From contig CAWKOA010000026.1 of assembly GCA_963851025.1 (NCBI GenBank), positions 62,001 through 126,000 of the forward strand: a DNA stretch of 64,000 nt, given 5' to 3'. Below the pieces are notes generated by a model. The model ran no database searches. It was not told the origin of the DNA and was given only the letters and a program-made list of their open reading frames with translations. Of this stretch, positions 8,809-20,912 are shown piece after piece. How positions within the stretch are numbered: the stretch's first letter is position 1; every line of letters begins with the position of its first letter. Position numbers and translations under genes: made by a program. The stretch comes from RYN-230 sp963851025 (GTDB lineage: Bacteria; Actinomycetota; Actinomycetes; Streptosporangiales; Streptosporangiaceae).

Positions 8809-9774
8809 TCATGAGACGGTCCCGGACAGCCGCCGGAGCGGCGTGCCGCGCGGCTCGTGCGCGAGCCCGATCACGTCACTGAGCCGCTCGATGCCGCGCC
8901 GGCCGAGTTCCTCGTCGAGTTCGCGCAAGATGCGGACGCAGGCCGACGGGTCGTGGAAGATCGTGGTGCCGACGCTCACCATGGACGCCCCGGCCAGGAT
9001 GAGCTCCAGCGCGTCCCGGCCGGTCCTGACCCCGCCCATGCCGATGATCGGCACGTCGGGCAGGGCCTTGCGGACCTGCCAGATGCAGCGCACCGCCACC
9101 GGCCGGATCGCGGGCCCGGACAGCCCCCCGGTCACCCCGGCCAGGACGGGCCGCATGGTGTCGGTGTCGATCACCATGCCGAGCAGGGTGTTGATCATCG
9201 AGAGCCCGTCGGCGCCCGCGCCGACGCACGCCCGGGCGATCGTGACGATGTCGGTGACGTCCGGTGACAGTTTCGCGAACACCGGGACGTCGTACCGGAC
9301 CCGCGCCCGGACCGCCTCGATGACCGCGGCGGAGGCCCCTGGATCGCAGGCGAAGACCTGGCCCCGGTCCTCGACATTCGGACAGGAAATATTCACCTCT
9401 ATGGCAGTGACTCCTGCCGCGTCGGTCAGCCGGGACGCGAGTTCCGCGTACTCGTCAACACTGCCGCCGGCGATGGACACCACCGCCCGCGCTCCCCGCG
9501 AGAGCAGCCAGGGCAGGTCCCGCTGGAGGAAGGCGTCGATCCCGGGCCCCTGGAGGCCGATGGAATTCAGCATCCCGCTCGGCGTCTCGGCCATCCTGGG
9601 CGTCGGCCGGCCCGCCCGGGGCGCGACCATCACGGATTTGGTGACGACCGCGCCGATCTTGGCGACGTCGAAGAACTGGGCCAGTTCCCGGCCGGCCCCG
9701 GCGCACCCCGACGCGGTCAGGATCGGGTTCGGCAGCTCGACGTGGCCGAGCCTGGTCCGCAGGTCAACTGCCAT
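8809..9774 (-). CDS. pyrD: Dihydroorotate dehydrogenase B, catalytic subunit
   Basis: Oxidises dihydroorotate to orotate with FMN. Class 1B features are clear: the adjacent pyrK, the loop NISCPNVEDRGQVFACD with the catalytic cysteine at its start, and AKLSPDVTDIV and IIGMGGVRTGRDALELILAGAS for FMN phosphate binding. It has 321 residues and is intact. The start is ATG at 9774 with GGAGGGAG just upstream. Electrons would pass to NAD through PyrK. Its start lies inside the end of the upstream pyrK frame. Confidence 0.95.
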   Translation of the reverse strand: MAVDLRTRLGHVELPNPILTASGCAGAGRELAQFFDVAKIGAVVTKSVMVAPRAGRPTPRMAETPSGMLNSIGLQGPGIDAFLQRDLPWLLSRGARAVVSIAGGSVDEYAELASRLTDAAGVTAIEVNISCPNVEDRGQVFACDPGASAAVIEAVRARVRYDVPVFAKLSPDVTDIVTIARACVGAGADGLSMINTLLGMVIDTDTMRPVLAGVTGGLSGPAIRPVAVRCIWQVRKALPDVPIIGMGGVRTGRDALELILAGASMVSVGTTIFHDPSACVRILRELDEELGRRGIERLSDVIGLAHEPRGTPLRRLSGTVS

Positions 9775-10810
9775 GCTGCTCCCTCCGTGCCGGGCCGGGC
9801 GGCACGGGCCGCCCCGGCCGCCCGGGATGTCCCGGCCGCCCCGTTGGCCGCGTCCGCCTCGGACCCGGCCCGCCGCGATCCGTGCGGCGGCGCGGCCCCG
9901 GCCTCACGGGCCGTGGTGCCGCCGCTCCCCGCGTGCTGACGCGGGTTCCAGCCGGGCGCGCCCAGCGCGTCGAACGGGATGGTGCCGATGTCGTCCCAGC
10001 GGACCGTGTCGCCGCGGAACACCGGGCCGCCCACGCAGGACCGGACCATCCGGGTCACGCCGTCGTCCCCGATGACCGGCAGGACGCAGGTCATGCACAC
10101 CCCGATGCCGCAGGCCATCGACTCTTCCACCAGGGTCAGCACCGGGATGTCGTAGCGGCCCGCCAGCGCCGTCACCTGGCGCAGCATGCCCATGGGGCCG
10201 CACGCGTAGATCACGTCGGTGCGGGCCTCGTGGATGATCTGGGTGAGCCGGTCGGTGACCAGCCCGCGGACGCCCATCGACCCGTCCTCGGTGGTGACCG
10301 CGGCGGTCCGGCCAGTCCGGCGCGCGGTGAGCGCGCCGAACACCCGGTCCGCGCTGGCCGCACCGAGCAGGAAGTCCACCTGGCAGTCCCGGGCGCGCAG
10401 CCGGCCGGCCAGCGGGAACAGCGGTGCGCTCCCGTAGCCGCCGCCGACGAGCAGGCAGCTCACCGGGTCCCTCGGCACCGGGAAGGGCCGCCCGAGCGGC
10501 CCGGTCAGGTCGATGACGTCCCGGGTGCGGCGCTCGGCCAGCCACCGGGTGCCCGGCCCTTTCGCCGCGAACACGAACTCCACCGTCCCGCCGTGGTCCG
10601 GCCGGACATCATGGATCGAGAACGCGCGGCGCAGCAGCATGGACGTGTCCGGGCCGCCGACCGCGACCGCGACGAACTGCCCGGGCCGGAAGCGGGCCGC
10701 GATGCCCGGGGCCACCACGGTCATCGCGTGGTAGGCATCCACCTTGCGGACGGTGAGCACGGTCCCGCGGACCTGGACCTGGACGGCATCCTGCTCGCCC
10801 TCGGCGGCGG

Positions 10811-10814
<4 letters not shown>
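9717..10814 (-). CDS. pyrK: Dihydroorotate dehydrogenase B, electron-transfer subunit
   Basis: FAD and [2Fe-2S] subunit that links PyrD to NAD. The FAD-binding barrel contains LLRRAFSIHDV, the NAD-binding part has LLVGGGYGSAPLFPLA, and the cluster ligands are in SMACGIGVCMTCVLPV and SCVGGPVF. The family normally ends near residue 290 (FDALGAPGWNP). This frame adds about 75 Ala/Gly/Arg-rich residues and overlaps pyrD by 58 bases. The tail may be natural low-complexity sequence, or a lost stop through an indel like others in the window. The start ATG at 10814 overlaps the carB stop (ATGA), indicating translational coupling. Confidence 0.9.
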
Positions 10815-14262
<3,448 letters not shown>

Positions 14263-14282
<20 letters not shown>

Positions 14283-15435
14283 CTCCCCGGGCCCCGTCCA
14301 TCAGGGCGCAGAATTTCTCAAACAGTCCGGCCGCATCATGCGGGCCCGGCGCGGCCTCGGGGTGGTACTGCACGCTGAAGGCCGGCTGGTCCAGCAGCCG
14401 GAGGCCCTCGACCACGCCGTCGTTGAGGTTGACGTGGGTGATCTGGGCCGGGCCGAAGTCGGTGGCGAACGTGGCGCCCGGCCCGGTGCCGTCCGGCCCG
14501 TCAGGCATGGCGACCGCGAAGCCGTGGTTGTGGCTGGTGATCTGCACCTGCCCGGTCTCCAGGTCCTTGACCGGCTGGTTCACCCCGCGGTGCCCGAACC
14601 GGAGCTTGTAGGTGCCCAGCCCGAGCGCCCGGCCCAGGACCTGGCTGCCCAGGCAGATGCCGAACACCGGGACGCCGCGGGCCAGCACGCCACGGACCGC
14701 GTCCACCGCGTAGCCAGCCGCAGCCGGGTCGCCCGGGCCGTTAGAGAAGAAAACTCCGTCCGGACCGCAGGCCAGGATGTCCTCGGTGGTGCTGGCCGCC
14801 GGGAGCACGGTGACCTGGCAGCCGCGCCGGGCCATGGCCAGCGGCGTGGCGGTCTTGATGCCCAGGTCCACGGCCGCGACCTGGTAGCGGACTTCCGTGC
14901 CGTCGGGTGGCGACACGGTGTAGGCGGCGTCGGTGGAGACTTCCCGGGCCAGGTCGGCGCCGGTCATCTGCGGGCTGGCCAGGACCCGCTCGCGGAGGGC
15001 GTCGGCGTCCGCCGTGCCGGTGGCGATGCCGGCCCGCATCGCCCCCCGGTCGCGCAGGTGCCTGGTCAGCGCCCGGGTGCCGGTGATCGCGATGCCGGTG
15101 ATGCCCTGGCCGCGCAGCTCGTCCTCCAGGGTCCGCTGGGACCGCCAGTTCGAGGCCAGCCGGGCCGGCTCGCGCACCACGTAACCGCTGACCCAGATGC
15201 GCCGCGACTCGGGGTCCTCGTCGTTGATCCCGGTGTTGCCGATGTGCGGCGCGGTCATGGCCACGATCTGGCGCGCGTAGGACGGGTCCGTCAGCGTCTC
15301 CTGGTAGCCGGTCATGCCGGTGTTGAAGACCATCTCGCCGAACGTCTCGCCGTCCGCGCCGAACGACGTCCCGCGGAACGTGGTGCCGTCCTCCAGGACC
15401 AGGATGGCGGGAGCGCCCGGCCCGCTGGCCGCCAT
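14263..15435 (-). CDS. carA: Carbamoyl-phosphate synthase small (glutaminase) subunit
   Basis: Hydrolyses glutamine and channels ammonia to CarB. The N-terminal domain begins AILVLEDGTTFRGTSFGADG. The class I amidotransferase domain has the nucleophile elbow GICLGSQVLGRALG, with the catalytic cysteine in a slightly altered GICLG-S setting where GICLGHQ is usual. The His-Glu pair is in VQYHPEAAPGPHD. It has 390 residues and is intact. The start is ATG at 15435, overlapping the pyrC stop by one base (TGATG). Confidence 0.95.
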
Positions 15436-16724
15436 CAGGCCAGCTTCCCGTCGAGGACGGTGGGTGTGCCGCGCAGGAACGTGGCCACCACCCGGCCCGG
15501 CAGTTCCATCCCGGCGAAGGGGCTGTTCCGGCTCCGGGAGGCGTGCGCGCGCGGGTCCACGGTGTCGCGCGCCGAGGAGTCGTAGAGCGTCAGGCTGGCG
15601 GGCAGTCCCGCGGCCAGCGCCCGCTCCGGGCCGGGCAGCCGGCCGATGCGGGCCGGCCGCCGGGACATCCGGTCGGCTACCCCGGCCCAGTCGAGCAGGC
15701 CCGTGTCGACCATGGCCTGCTGCACCACGCGCAGCGCGGTTTCCAGCCCGGTCATGCCGAAGGCGGCCGTGTCCCACTCGGTTTCCTTGTCTTCCACCGG
15801 GTGGGGCGCGTGGTCGGTGGCCACGCAGTCGATGGTGCCGTCGGCCAGGCCCTCGCGCAGCGCCGCCACGTCCGCGGGTGTGCGCAGCGGCGGGTTGACC
15901 TTGTAGACGGGGTCGTAGCCGGCCGCGAGCGTGTCGGTCAGCAGCAGGTGGTGCGGGGTGACCTCGGCGGTGACCCGCCAGCCTTTGCCCTTGGCCCAGC
16001 GGATGATCTCTACCGATCCGGCCGTGGACACGTGGCAGACGTGCAGCGCCGAGCCGACGTGCGCGGTGAGCAGGCAGTCGCGGGCGATGACGGCCTCCTC
16101 GGCCACGGCCGGCCAGCCGGTCAGCCCGAGCCGCCCGGACATCTCCCCCTCGTTGAGCTGCGCACCCTCGGTCAGCCGGGGTTCCTGCGCGTGCTGGGCG
16201 ACGACCCCGTCGAACGCCTTCACGTACTCCAGCGCCCGGCGCATCAGCACGGCGTCGGACACGCAGCGCCCGTCGTCGGAGAACACCCGGACCCGGGCCG
16301 GGGACTCGGCCATCGCGCCGAGTTCGGCCAGCCGCGTGCCGGCCAGGCCCACGGTCACCGCCCCGACCGGGTGGACGTCGCAGTGCCCGGCCTGCCGCCC
16401 GAGCCGCCAGATCTGCTCCACCACGCCCGCGGTGTCCGCCACCGGGTCGGTGTTGGCCATCGCGTGCACGGCCGTGAAGCCGCCCAGCGCAGCCGCCCGG
16501 GTGCCGGTCTCCACCGTCTCAGCGTCCTCGCGGCCCGGCTCGCGCAGGTGGGTGTGCAGGTCGACCAGGCCGGGCAGGGCGACCAGGCCCGCCGCGTCCA
16601 GGACCTGGGCGCCCGCCGGTGCGGCGGCGTCACCGATGCTGTCGATCATGCCGTCGCGGACCAGGATGTCGGCGGGCTCGCCGCCCAGCGGCCGCGCGCC
16701 CTTGATCAGCCATGTCCCGCTCAT
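15435..16724 (-). CDS. pyrC: Dihydroorotase
   Basis: Zinc enzyme that cyclises carbamoyl aspartate to dihydroorotate. The first metal motif is GLVDLHTHLREPGREDAET (about residues 56-74). Later His ligands are in HVCHVSTAGS and EVTPHHLLLTD, and the catalytic Asp in CVATDHAPHP. It has 429 residues, typical of class I dihydroorotase, and is intact. The start ATG at 16724 overlaps the pyrB stop as ATGA. Codon use and order match the actinomycete pyr operon. Confidence 0.95.
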   Translation of the reverse strand: MSGTWLIKGARPLGGEPADILVRDGMIDSIGDAAAPAGAQVLDAAGLVALPGLVDLHTHLREPGREDAETVETGTRAAALGGFTAVHAMANTDPVADTAGVVEQIWRLGRQAGHCDVHPVGAVTVGLAGTRLAELGAMAESPARVRVFSDDGRCVSDAVLMRRALEYVKAFDGVVAQHAQEPRLTEGAQLNEGEMSGRLGLTGWPAVAEEAVIARDCLLTAHVGSALHVCHVSTAGSVEIIRWAKGKGWRVTAEVTPHHLLLTDTLAAGYDPVYKVNPPLRTPADVAALREGLADGTIDCVATDHAPHPVEDKETEWDTAAFGMTGLETALRVVQQAMVDTGLLDWAGVADRMSRRPARIGRLPGPERALAAGLPASLTLYDSSARDTVDPRAHASRSRNSPFAGMELPGRVVATFLRGTPTVLDGKLA

Positions 16725-17659
16725 GATTGGGCCTCCGCTCCGCCGAGCAGCAGGTACAGCACGGCCATCCGCACGCTCACCCCGTTGGCGACCTGTTCCA
16801 CGATCGTGGACCGGACCGAGTCGGCTACTTCGGCCGCGATCTCGACGCCGCGGTTCATCGGGCCCGGGTGCATCACGATGGCATGCTCGGGCAGCTGGGC
16901 CATGCGGGTCGCGTCCAGCCCGTACCGGCGGCTGTACTCCCGCACGCTGGGGAAGTAGGCGGCGTTCATCCGCTCCTGCTGGACCCGGAGCATCATCACC
17001 ACGTCGCTCTTGGGCACCACGGCGTCGAAGTCGTAGCCGACGGAGCAGGGCCACGCGCCAATGGCCACCGGGAGCAGGGTGGGCGGTGCGACGAGGGTGA
17101 CCTCGGCGCCCAGGGTGTTCAGCAGCAGCACGTTGGACCGGGCGACCCGGCTGTGCAGCACGTCGCCCACGATCGTGACCCGCAGCCCGTCGAGGCCCTC
17201 ACCGCCGGGGCGGCCGAACCTGCGCCGGATGGTGAACGCGTCCAGCAGGGCCTGGGTGGGGTGCTCATGCGCGCCGTCGCCCGCGTTGACCACGGTCCCG
17301 CGCACCCAGCCGGCGAGCCGGTGCGGCGCGCCCGAGGCGCTGTGCCGGACCACGACCGCGTCGGCGCCCATGGCCTCCAGGGTCAGCGCGGTGTCCTTGA
17401 GGCTCTCGCCCTTGGCCACGCTGGAGCCCTTGGCGGAGAAGTTGATCACGTCGGCGGACAGCCGCTTGGCGGCGGCCTCGAACGAGATCCTGGTCCGGGT
17501 GGAGTCCTCGAAGAAGAGGTTGACCACCGTGCGCCCGCGCAGCGTGGGCAGCTTCTTGATCGGCCGGTCGGCCATCCGGGCCAGCTCGTCGGACGTGTCC
17601 AGGATGAGCAGGGCATCGTCGCGGCTCAGGTCGGCCGCGGAGATCAGGTGACGGTTCAC
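16721..17659 (-). CDS. pyrB: Aspartate carbamoyltransferase catalytic subunit
   Basis: Condenses carbamoyl phosphate with aspartate, the committed step of pyrimidine synthesis. The carbamoyl-phosphate loop FFEDSTRTRISFE is near residue 50, followed by the GSSVAKGESLKDT loop, NAGDGAHEHPTQALLD and a MHPGPMNRG motif near the end. It has 312 residues and is intact. No pyrI regulatory-chain gene is adjacent, as in other actinobacteria. The start GTG at 17659 overlaps the pyrR stop (GTGA). Confidence 0.95.
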   Translation of the reverse strand: MNRHLISAADLSRDDALLILDTSDELARMADRPIKKLPTLRGRTVVNLFFEDSTRTRISFEAAAKRLSADVINFSAKGSSVAKGESLKDTALTLEAMGADAVVVRHSASGAPHRLAGWVRGTVVNAGDGAHEHPTQALLDAFTIRRRFGRPGGEGLDGLRVTIVGDVLHSRVARSNVLLLNTLGAEVTLVAPPTLLPVAIGAWPCSVGYDFDAVVPKSDVVMMLRVQQERMNAAYFPSVREYSRRYGLDATRMAQLPEHAIVMHPGPMNRGVEIAAEVADSVRSTIVEQVANGVSVRMAVLYLLLGGAEAQS

Positions 17660-18297
17660 GTGCCGCTCCCTGGCCCGGCCGGGCCAGCGCGCCCGATGAT
17701 CACTGCGTCCTGGCCATCCACCTCGGTCAGCAGCACCCGGACGACCTCCTGCTTGGAGGTGGGCAGGTTCTTGCCGACGTAGTCCGGCCGCACCGGCAGC
17801 TCGCGGTGCCCGCGGTCGATCAGGACGGCCAGCTGCACCGCGCGGGGCCGGCCGAGGTCGTTGAGCGCGTCGAGGGCGGCCCGCACGGTCCGGCCGGAGT
17901 AGAGCACGTCATCGACGATGACGACGATGGTCCCGTCGATGCCCCCGGCGGGCACCTCGGTGGGGCCGAGGGCCCGGGCCGGGCGCAGCCGGAGATCGTC
18001 CCGGTACATCGTGATGTCCAGGGACCCGTGCGGCACCGGGCGGCCCTCAACCTGCTCGATGCGCTCGGCCAGGCGCCGGGCCAGCGGGACGCCGCGGGTC
18101 GGGATGCCCAGCAGCAGCACGTCGGCCGCGCCGTCGGTACGTTCGAGGATTTCGTGGGCGATCCGGGTGAGGGCCCGCCCGATCTCCGCGGGCTCCAGGA
18201 CCGTTTTCGGGTCAGCCGGGTCAGGGCGGGCCGGGCCATCGCCCGGCGCTCCCGCCGCCGCCAGGGCCTGATCCCGGGCAGGATGCAGCGCATGCAC
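17656..18297 (-). CDS. pyrR: Pyrimidine operon regulator PyrR
   Basis: RNA-binding regulator related to uracil phosphoribosyltransferase. The PRPP loop reads VVIVDDVLYSGRTVRAALDAL. The N-terminal side has the LLGIPTRGVPLARRLA motif and the end LPTSKQEVVRVLLTEVDG. It has 213 residues; about 35 residues precede the family core, so the true start may be later than the GTG at 18297. That GTG has AGGAGG eight bases upstream. A hairpin fitting the PyrR target lies immediately upstream of this site, suggesting autoregulation of pyrR and the whole operon. Confidence 0.93.
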   Translation of the reverse strand: MHALHPARDQALAAAGAPGDGPARPDPADPKTVLEPAEIGRALTRIAHEILERTDGAADVLLLGIPTRGVPLARRLAERIEQVEGRPVPHGSLDITMYRDDLRLRPARALGPTEVPAGGIDGTIVVIVDDVLYSGRTVRAALDALNDLGRPRAVQLAVLIDRGHRELPVRPDYVGKNLPTSKQEVVRVLLTEVDGQDAVIIGRAGPAGPGSGT

Positions 18298-18313
18298 GCT
18301 ACGGACCTCCTTT

Positions 18314-18331
18314 CCCGCCTCACTGGACGGG
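18314..18331 (-). promoter_or_regulatory. PyrR-binding RNA hairpin in the pyr leader
   Basis: On the minus strand CCCG and CGGG flank a ten-base loop, TCCAGTGAGG. Read with its neighbours this is CGUCCAGUGAGGCG, matching the PyrR binding-loop consensus ARUCCNGNGAGGYU at 12 of 14 positions. It ends only a few bases before the pyrR ribosome binding site, and there is no terminator after it. Control is therefore probably at translation initiation, as described for mycobacterial PyrR. Confidence 0.7.
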
Positions 18332-18373
18332 TCTTAAAGGATGATCTGTCCCGCCTACCGTACCAGGAGCAGC

Positions 18374-18416
18374 GCCGTGACGTGGGACGCCGCGGCGTGG
18401 CGTGCCACGTCACGGC
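18374..18416. repeat. Inverted repeat upstream of pyrR
   Basis: GCCGTGACGTGG (18374-18385) and CCACGTCACGGC (18405-18416) are perfect 12-base arms around a 19-base spacer that holds its own CGCCGCGGCG palindrome. It has no T-tract. It may be an operator or a leader structure for the pyr operon, lying about 80-120 bases before the pyrR start. Confidence 0.6.
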
Positions 18417-18560
18417 CCGGATGGCCGGGCAGGCGCGGGGCAGCCGCGGAAGGCCGGGCGGTCACCATGCGGCCGAGCGCCGGGCGGCCGGGCCCAGCAC
18501 GGCCAGCCGGAAACTGGGAGCGGGCGCCGGCGTGGATTGGGTAACGATGAGTGATTCGTG

Positions 18561-18574
18561 TCACACTGAGACGG
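18561..18574 (+). promoter_or_regulatory. Weak BldD-box-like sequence
   Basis: TCACACTGAGACGG matches the left and middle of the published BldD operator pattern (TnACnC(A/T)GnGTnA) but misses the final GT and A. It lies 262 bases upstream of bldD, and BldD is known to autoregulate in Streptomyces. Low confidence. Confidence 0.25.
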
Positions 18575-18742
18575 CAGGGATCAGCGGGGCTCGCGAAAGC
18601 CGGCCGGGTGCGGCCGCCAGAGCAGCGAGAAGGCCTGTCACAGCGGGCCTTCCGGGAATCGTGTCCCGCCTTGCGAGCGGCCGGCATCGCCCCGGACGTG
18701 ACTGACAAGACGCGTAAGTTGACCCGCTTTTTGCTATTCGGC

Positions 18743-18790
18743 TTGACCTGGTCGCGCTTGCGGCCTACCGTCACTGTCCGTAACCGTTAC
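18743..18790 (+). promoter_or_regulatory. Predicted bldD promoter and adjoining palindrome
   Basis: TTGACC (18743-18748), a 17-base spacer and TACCGT (18766-18771) form a convincing housekeeping promoter. GTAACCGTTAC (18780-18790), an 11-base perfect palindrome, falls at the expected transcription start, where a bound repressor would block initiation. The start codon follows 32 bases later. Confidence 0.6.
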
Positions 18791-18822
18791 TGAAAGCGAC
18801 GACTGGCCGGGGGGCCGACGAC

Positions 18823-19317
18823 ATGCCATCTGAATACGCCAAGACTCTCGGTGCACGACTGCGTGCCATCCGTACTCAGCAGGGACTGTCCCTGCATGGA
18901 GTGGAGGAGAAGTCGCGCGGCCGCTGGAAGGCCGTGGTCGTGGGATCGTACGAGCGCGGCGACCGCTCGGTGACCGTGCAGAAGCTCGCCGAGCTGGCGG
19001 AGTTCTACGGTGTGCCGGTGTCGGAGCTGCTGCCCGGTGATGCCACGCCCGCCCCGCTGGCGCCATCGCCGAAGCTTGTCATCGACCTGGAGCGGATGGC
19101 CCAGCTCCCGAAGGACAAGGCCGGCCCGCTGGCCCGTTACGTTGCGACGATCCAGAGCCAGCGCGGCGACTACAACGGCCGGGTGCTGTCGATCCGCCAG
19201 GAGGACCTGCGGTCACTGGCGGTCATCTACGACAAGTCGCCGATTGACCTGACCGAAGAGCTGATCAGCTGGGGTGTCCTGGACTCCGAGGCCCGCGGCG
19301 CCGTCGAGGCGTTCTGA
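18823..19317 (+). CDS. bldD: Developmental regulator BldD
   Basis: Master transcription factor that represses sporulation genes in Streptomyces when dimerised by tetrameric cyclic di-GMP. The 164-residue protein has the XRE-type helix-turn-helix at residues 8-71 (LGARLRAIRTQQGLSLHGVEEKS, VVVGSYERGDRSVTVQKLAELAEFYGVPV). The C-terminal domain keeps the full signature R114-x-D116-(8 residues)-R125-x-x-D128 (RGD then RQED), at the same numbering as Streptomyces BldD. It is intact. The start is ATG at 18823. It is divergent from pyrR. BldD is also present in actinomycetes that do not sporulate, so this does not prove a life cycle with spores. Confidence 0.95.
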   Translation: MPSEYAKTLGARLRAIRTQQGLSLHGVEEKSRGRWKAVVVGSYERGDRSVTVQKLAELAEFYGVPVSELLPGDATPAPLAPSPKLVIDLERMAQLPKDKAGPLARYVATIQSQRGDYNGRVLSIRQEDLRSLAVIYDKSPIDLTEELISWGVLDSEARGAVEAF

Positions 19318-19339
19318 CCCGGAGCGGCCCCCTCCTCGG

Positions 19340-19370
19340 GCGGCCTGCCGGCCATGGGCTGGCAGGCCGC
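19340..19370 (+). terminator. bldD terminator hairpin
   Basis: Fourteen-base arms (19340-19353 and 19357-19370) pair completely, with one G-T pair, around a three-base ATG loop, 23 bases after the bldD stop. No T-tract follows, as is common in high-GC actinomycetes. Confidence 0.6.
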
Positions 19371-19512
19371 TGGCGTCCCCGGGCCCGGGCGCTGGGCGGG
19401 CGGAGAGCAGGCCCTGCGTCCAGACAGCCGGCACCTAGCCAGCCAGGCACCGAGCCGGCGCAGACGTCCGCCCAGCCGGGCACCCAGCCAGGCCGAGCGG
19501 CAGGCCCCGCGC

Positions 19513-19964
19513 CTAGCCAGCCGGGCGGAGCGGCAGGGCCGACTGGCCCGGCAGCCCCAGGGCTTCCTCAGCCAGGCTCAGGAACGTCTCAGCGTCCCTG
19601 AGCAGATCATCAGCCTCCCGGGCGGACACCGCCCGGACCAGGCCCGCTTCGGCGGCGGCCCGCTTGCCTGCCCCGGCGGCGAAGAACGCAGCCCATTCCG
19701 ACAGGGCGGCTCAACGCGCGGCAAGAGCTCCCAGACACTGCGCGGCGCCTTCCGCCGCGGGCCCTGCCCCGGTCCCATCTTCACCGCCACGATCGCGGCG
19801 GCGGCGCGCAGCGCGGCGAGATGCGCTCCCACGTAACGGGTGCCCGGGCTGGCTTCGCCGCCGGCGTCGGCCAGCCCGCGGCGGGCCGATTCAATGAGGC
19901 TGAGCGCCGCAGGCGCTATACGGCAGCGTGGCTGGCCTGGCCGTACCGACATGACCGTACTCAT
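19513..19964 (-). CDS. SAV_6107-type HEPN domain protein (one frameshift)
   Basis: The N-terminal part reads LIESARRGLADAGGEASPGTRYVGAHLAALRAAAAIVA and continues to SVWELLP. The frame then shifts near 19715. After dropping one C it continues ALSEWAAFFAAGAGKRAAAEAGL, SAREADDLLRDAETFLSLAEEALGLPG, and stops at TAG 19513-19515. This matches, from memory, the small SAV_6107 HEPN family of actinobacteria. HEPN domains are often nucleic-acid or nucleotide-modifying, but the catalytic R-x4-6-H motif is not obvious, so activity is uncertain. The start is ATG at 19964, or ATG at 19952. A LexA-type box lies about 110 bases upstream. Confidence 0.75.
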
Positions 19965-20075
19965 GGCCTTCCTTCCGTCGCGGAGCCAGGATCAGGCGGG
20001 TGATTTCCCACGCCGCCCGACCCCGGCCCGGCCGCCCAGGATGAGGGGGGACGTCCCGGCGGTCCCGCTAGTTAT

Positions 20076-20091
20076 TCGAACATAGGTTCGC
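20076..20091. promoter_or_regulatory. LexA (SOS) box
   Basis: TCGAAC-ATAG-GTTCGC matches the actinobacterial LexA operator TCGAAC-N4-GTTCGA at 11 of 12 defined positions. It is 112 bases upstream of the HEPN gene (minus strand) and 157 bases upstream of the acetyltransferase (plus strand), so either could be damage-inducible. Confidence 0.55.
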
Positions 20092-20247
20092 TTCAATGTC
20101 CAGCTCTTGTACCTGAGTTCGAAGGTACCCGGCGGGTCCGACAAAACGCCGTGACCGCCAGGCCCGGCGCCGTCCCGGCGCGCCGCGGGCGGTCCCCGGC
20201 GGGTCCGGGACACGTCCGGGCCCCAGGGCTCGCGTACGCTTGCGCGG

Positions 20248-20881
20248 GTGCGCGCTGGCCCGGAGCTGCTGGAATTCGGCAAAGCACGCTTTCTCGCGGA
20301 ACTGGGCGTCCTGATCAACATCTACTCGGCCGCCATGCAGCCTCCGCAGCACCAGCTGCCGGGGCGCCGGGCGATCATGGAACGGCACACGGGCTTCCCC
20401 TCGTTCCGCTGCGTGGCCATGACCCTGCCGGGCGATCCCGGGAACGCGCCGCCCGAGCTGCGGACGCAGACCGGGCGGGACCGGCTCACGGTCATCGGCT
20501 TCGCGTACGGCTTCCACGGCGCGAGCGGTCAGTGGTGGCACGACCTGGTGCGCAGCGCCCTGGCCGCGGCAGGCGGGCGGGACCTGGCCCAGGCCTGGCT
20601 GGACGACTCGTTCGAGGTGGCGGAGGTGCACGTGCATCCCGGCTACCAGGGCCGCGGGGTCGGGCGGGCGATGGTGCCCGGCGCTGATTCATCCCCGGCT
20701 GGAGCGGACCGCCCTGCTGTCCACGCAGGACACCGACAGCCGGGCCCGCCGCCTGTACCGGGGCCTGGGCTTCACCGACCTGCTGACCGGATACCGCTTC
20801 CCGGGAACCGATCCGCCGTACGCCCTGATGGGTGCGGCGCTGCCGCTGCGCCCGCCGGGCCGGCCGGGACCGGGTAACTGA
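20248..20881 (+). CDS. GNAT-family N-acetyltransferase (one frameshift)
   Basis: The acetyl-CoA-binding motif A is clear: VAEVHVHPGYQGRGVGRAM (about residues 128-146), preceded by LTVIGFAYGFHG. At about 20683 the frame changes. Removing one base gives ALIHPRLERTALLSTQDTDS, ARRLYRGLGFTDLL and an end at TGA 20879-20881, the normal C-terminal half of the fold. The acceptor substrate cannot be predicted. The start is GTG at 20248 (VRAGPELLEFG). It is convergent with metF, 31 bases apart. Confidence 0.8.
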
Positions 20882-20912
20882 GGGCCGGCCAGCAGCCCGC
20901 GGGACGGGCCGG

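Larger units (their letters stand above)
18298..18822. other. Divergent pyrR-bldD intergenic region
   Basis: No gene is seen in these 525 bases. They hold the pyrR leader hairpin, a large inverted repeat (18374-18416), a weak BldD-box-like sequence and the bldD promoter with a palindrome, all listed separately. The rest is GC-rich sequence without a recognisable signal. Confidence 0.6.
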
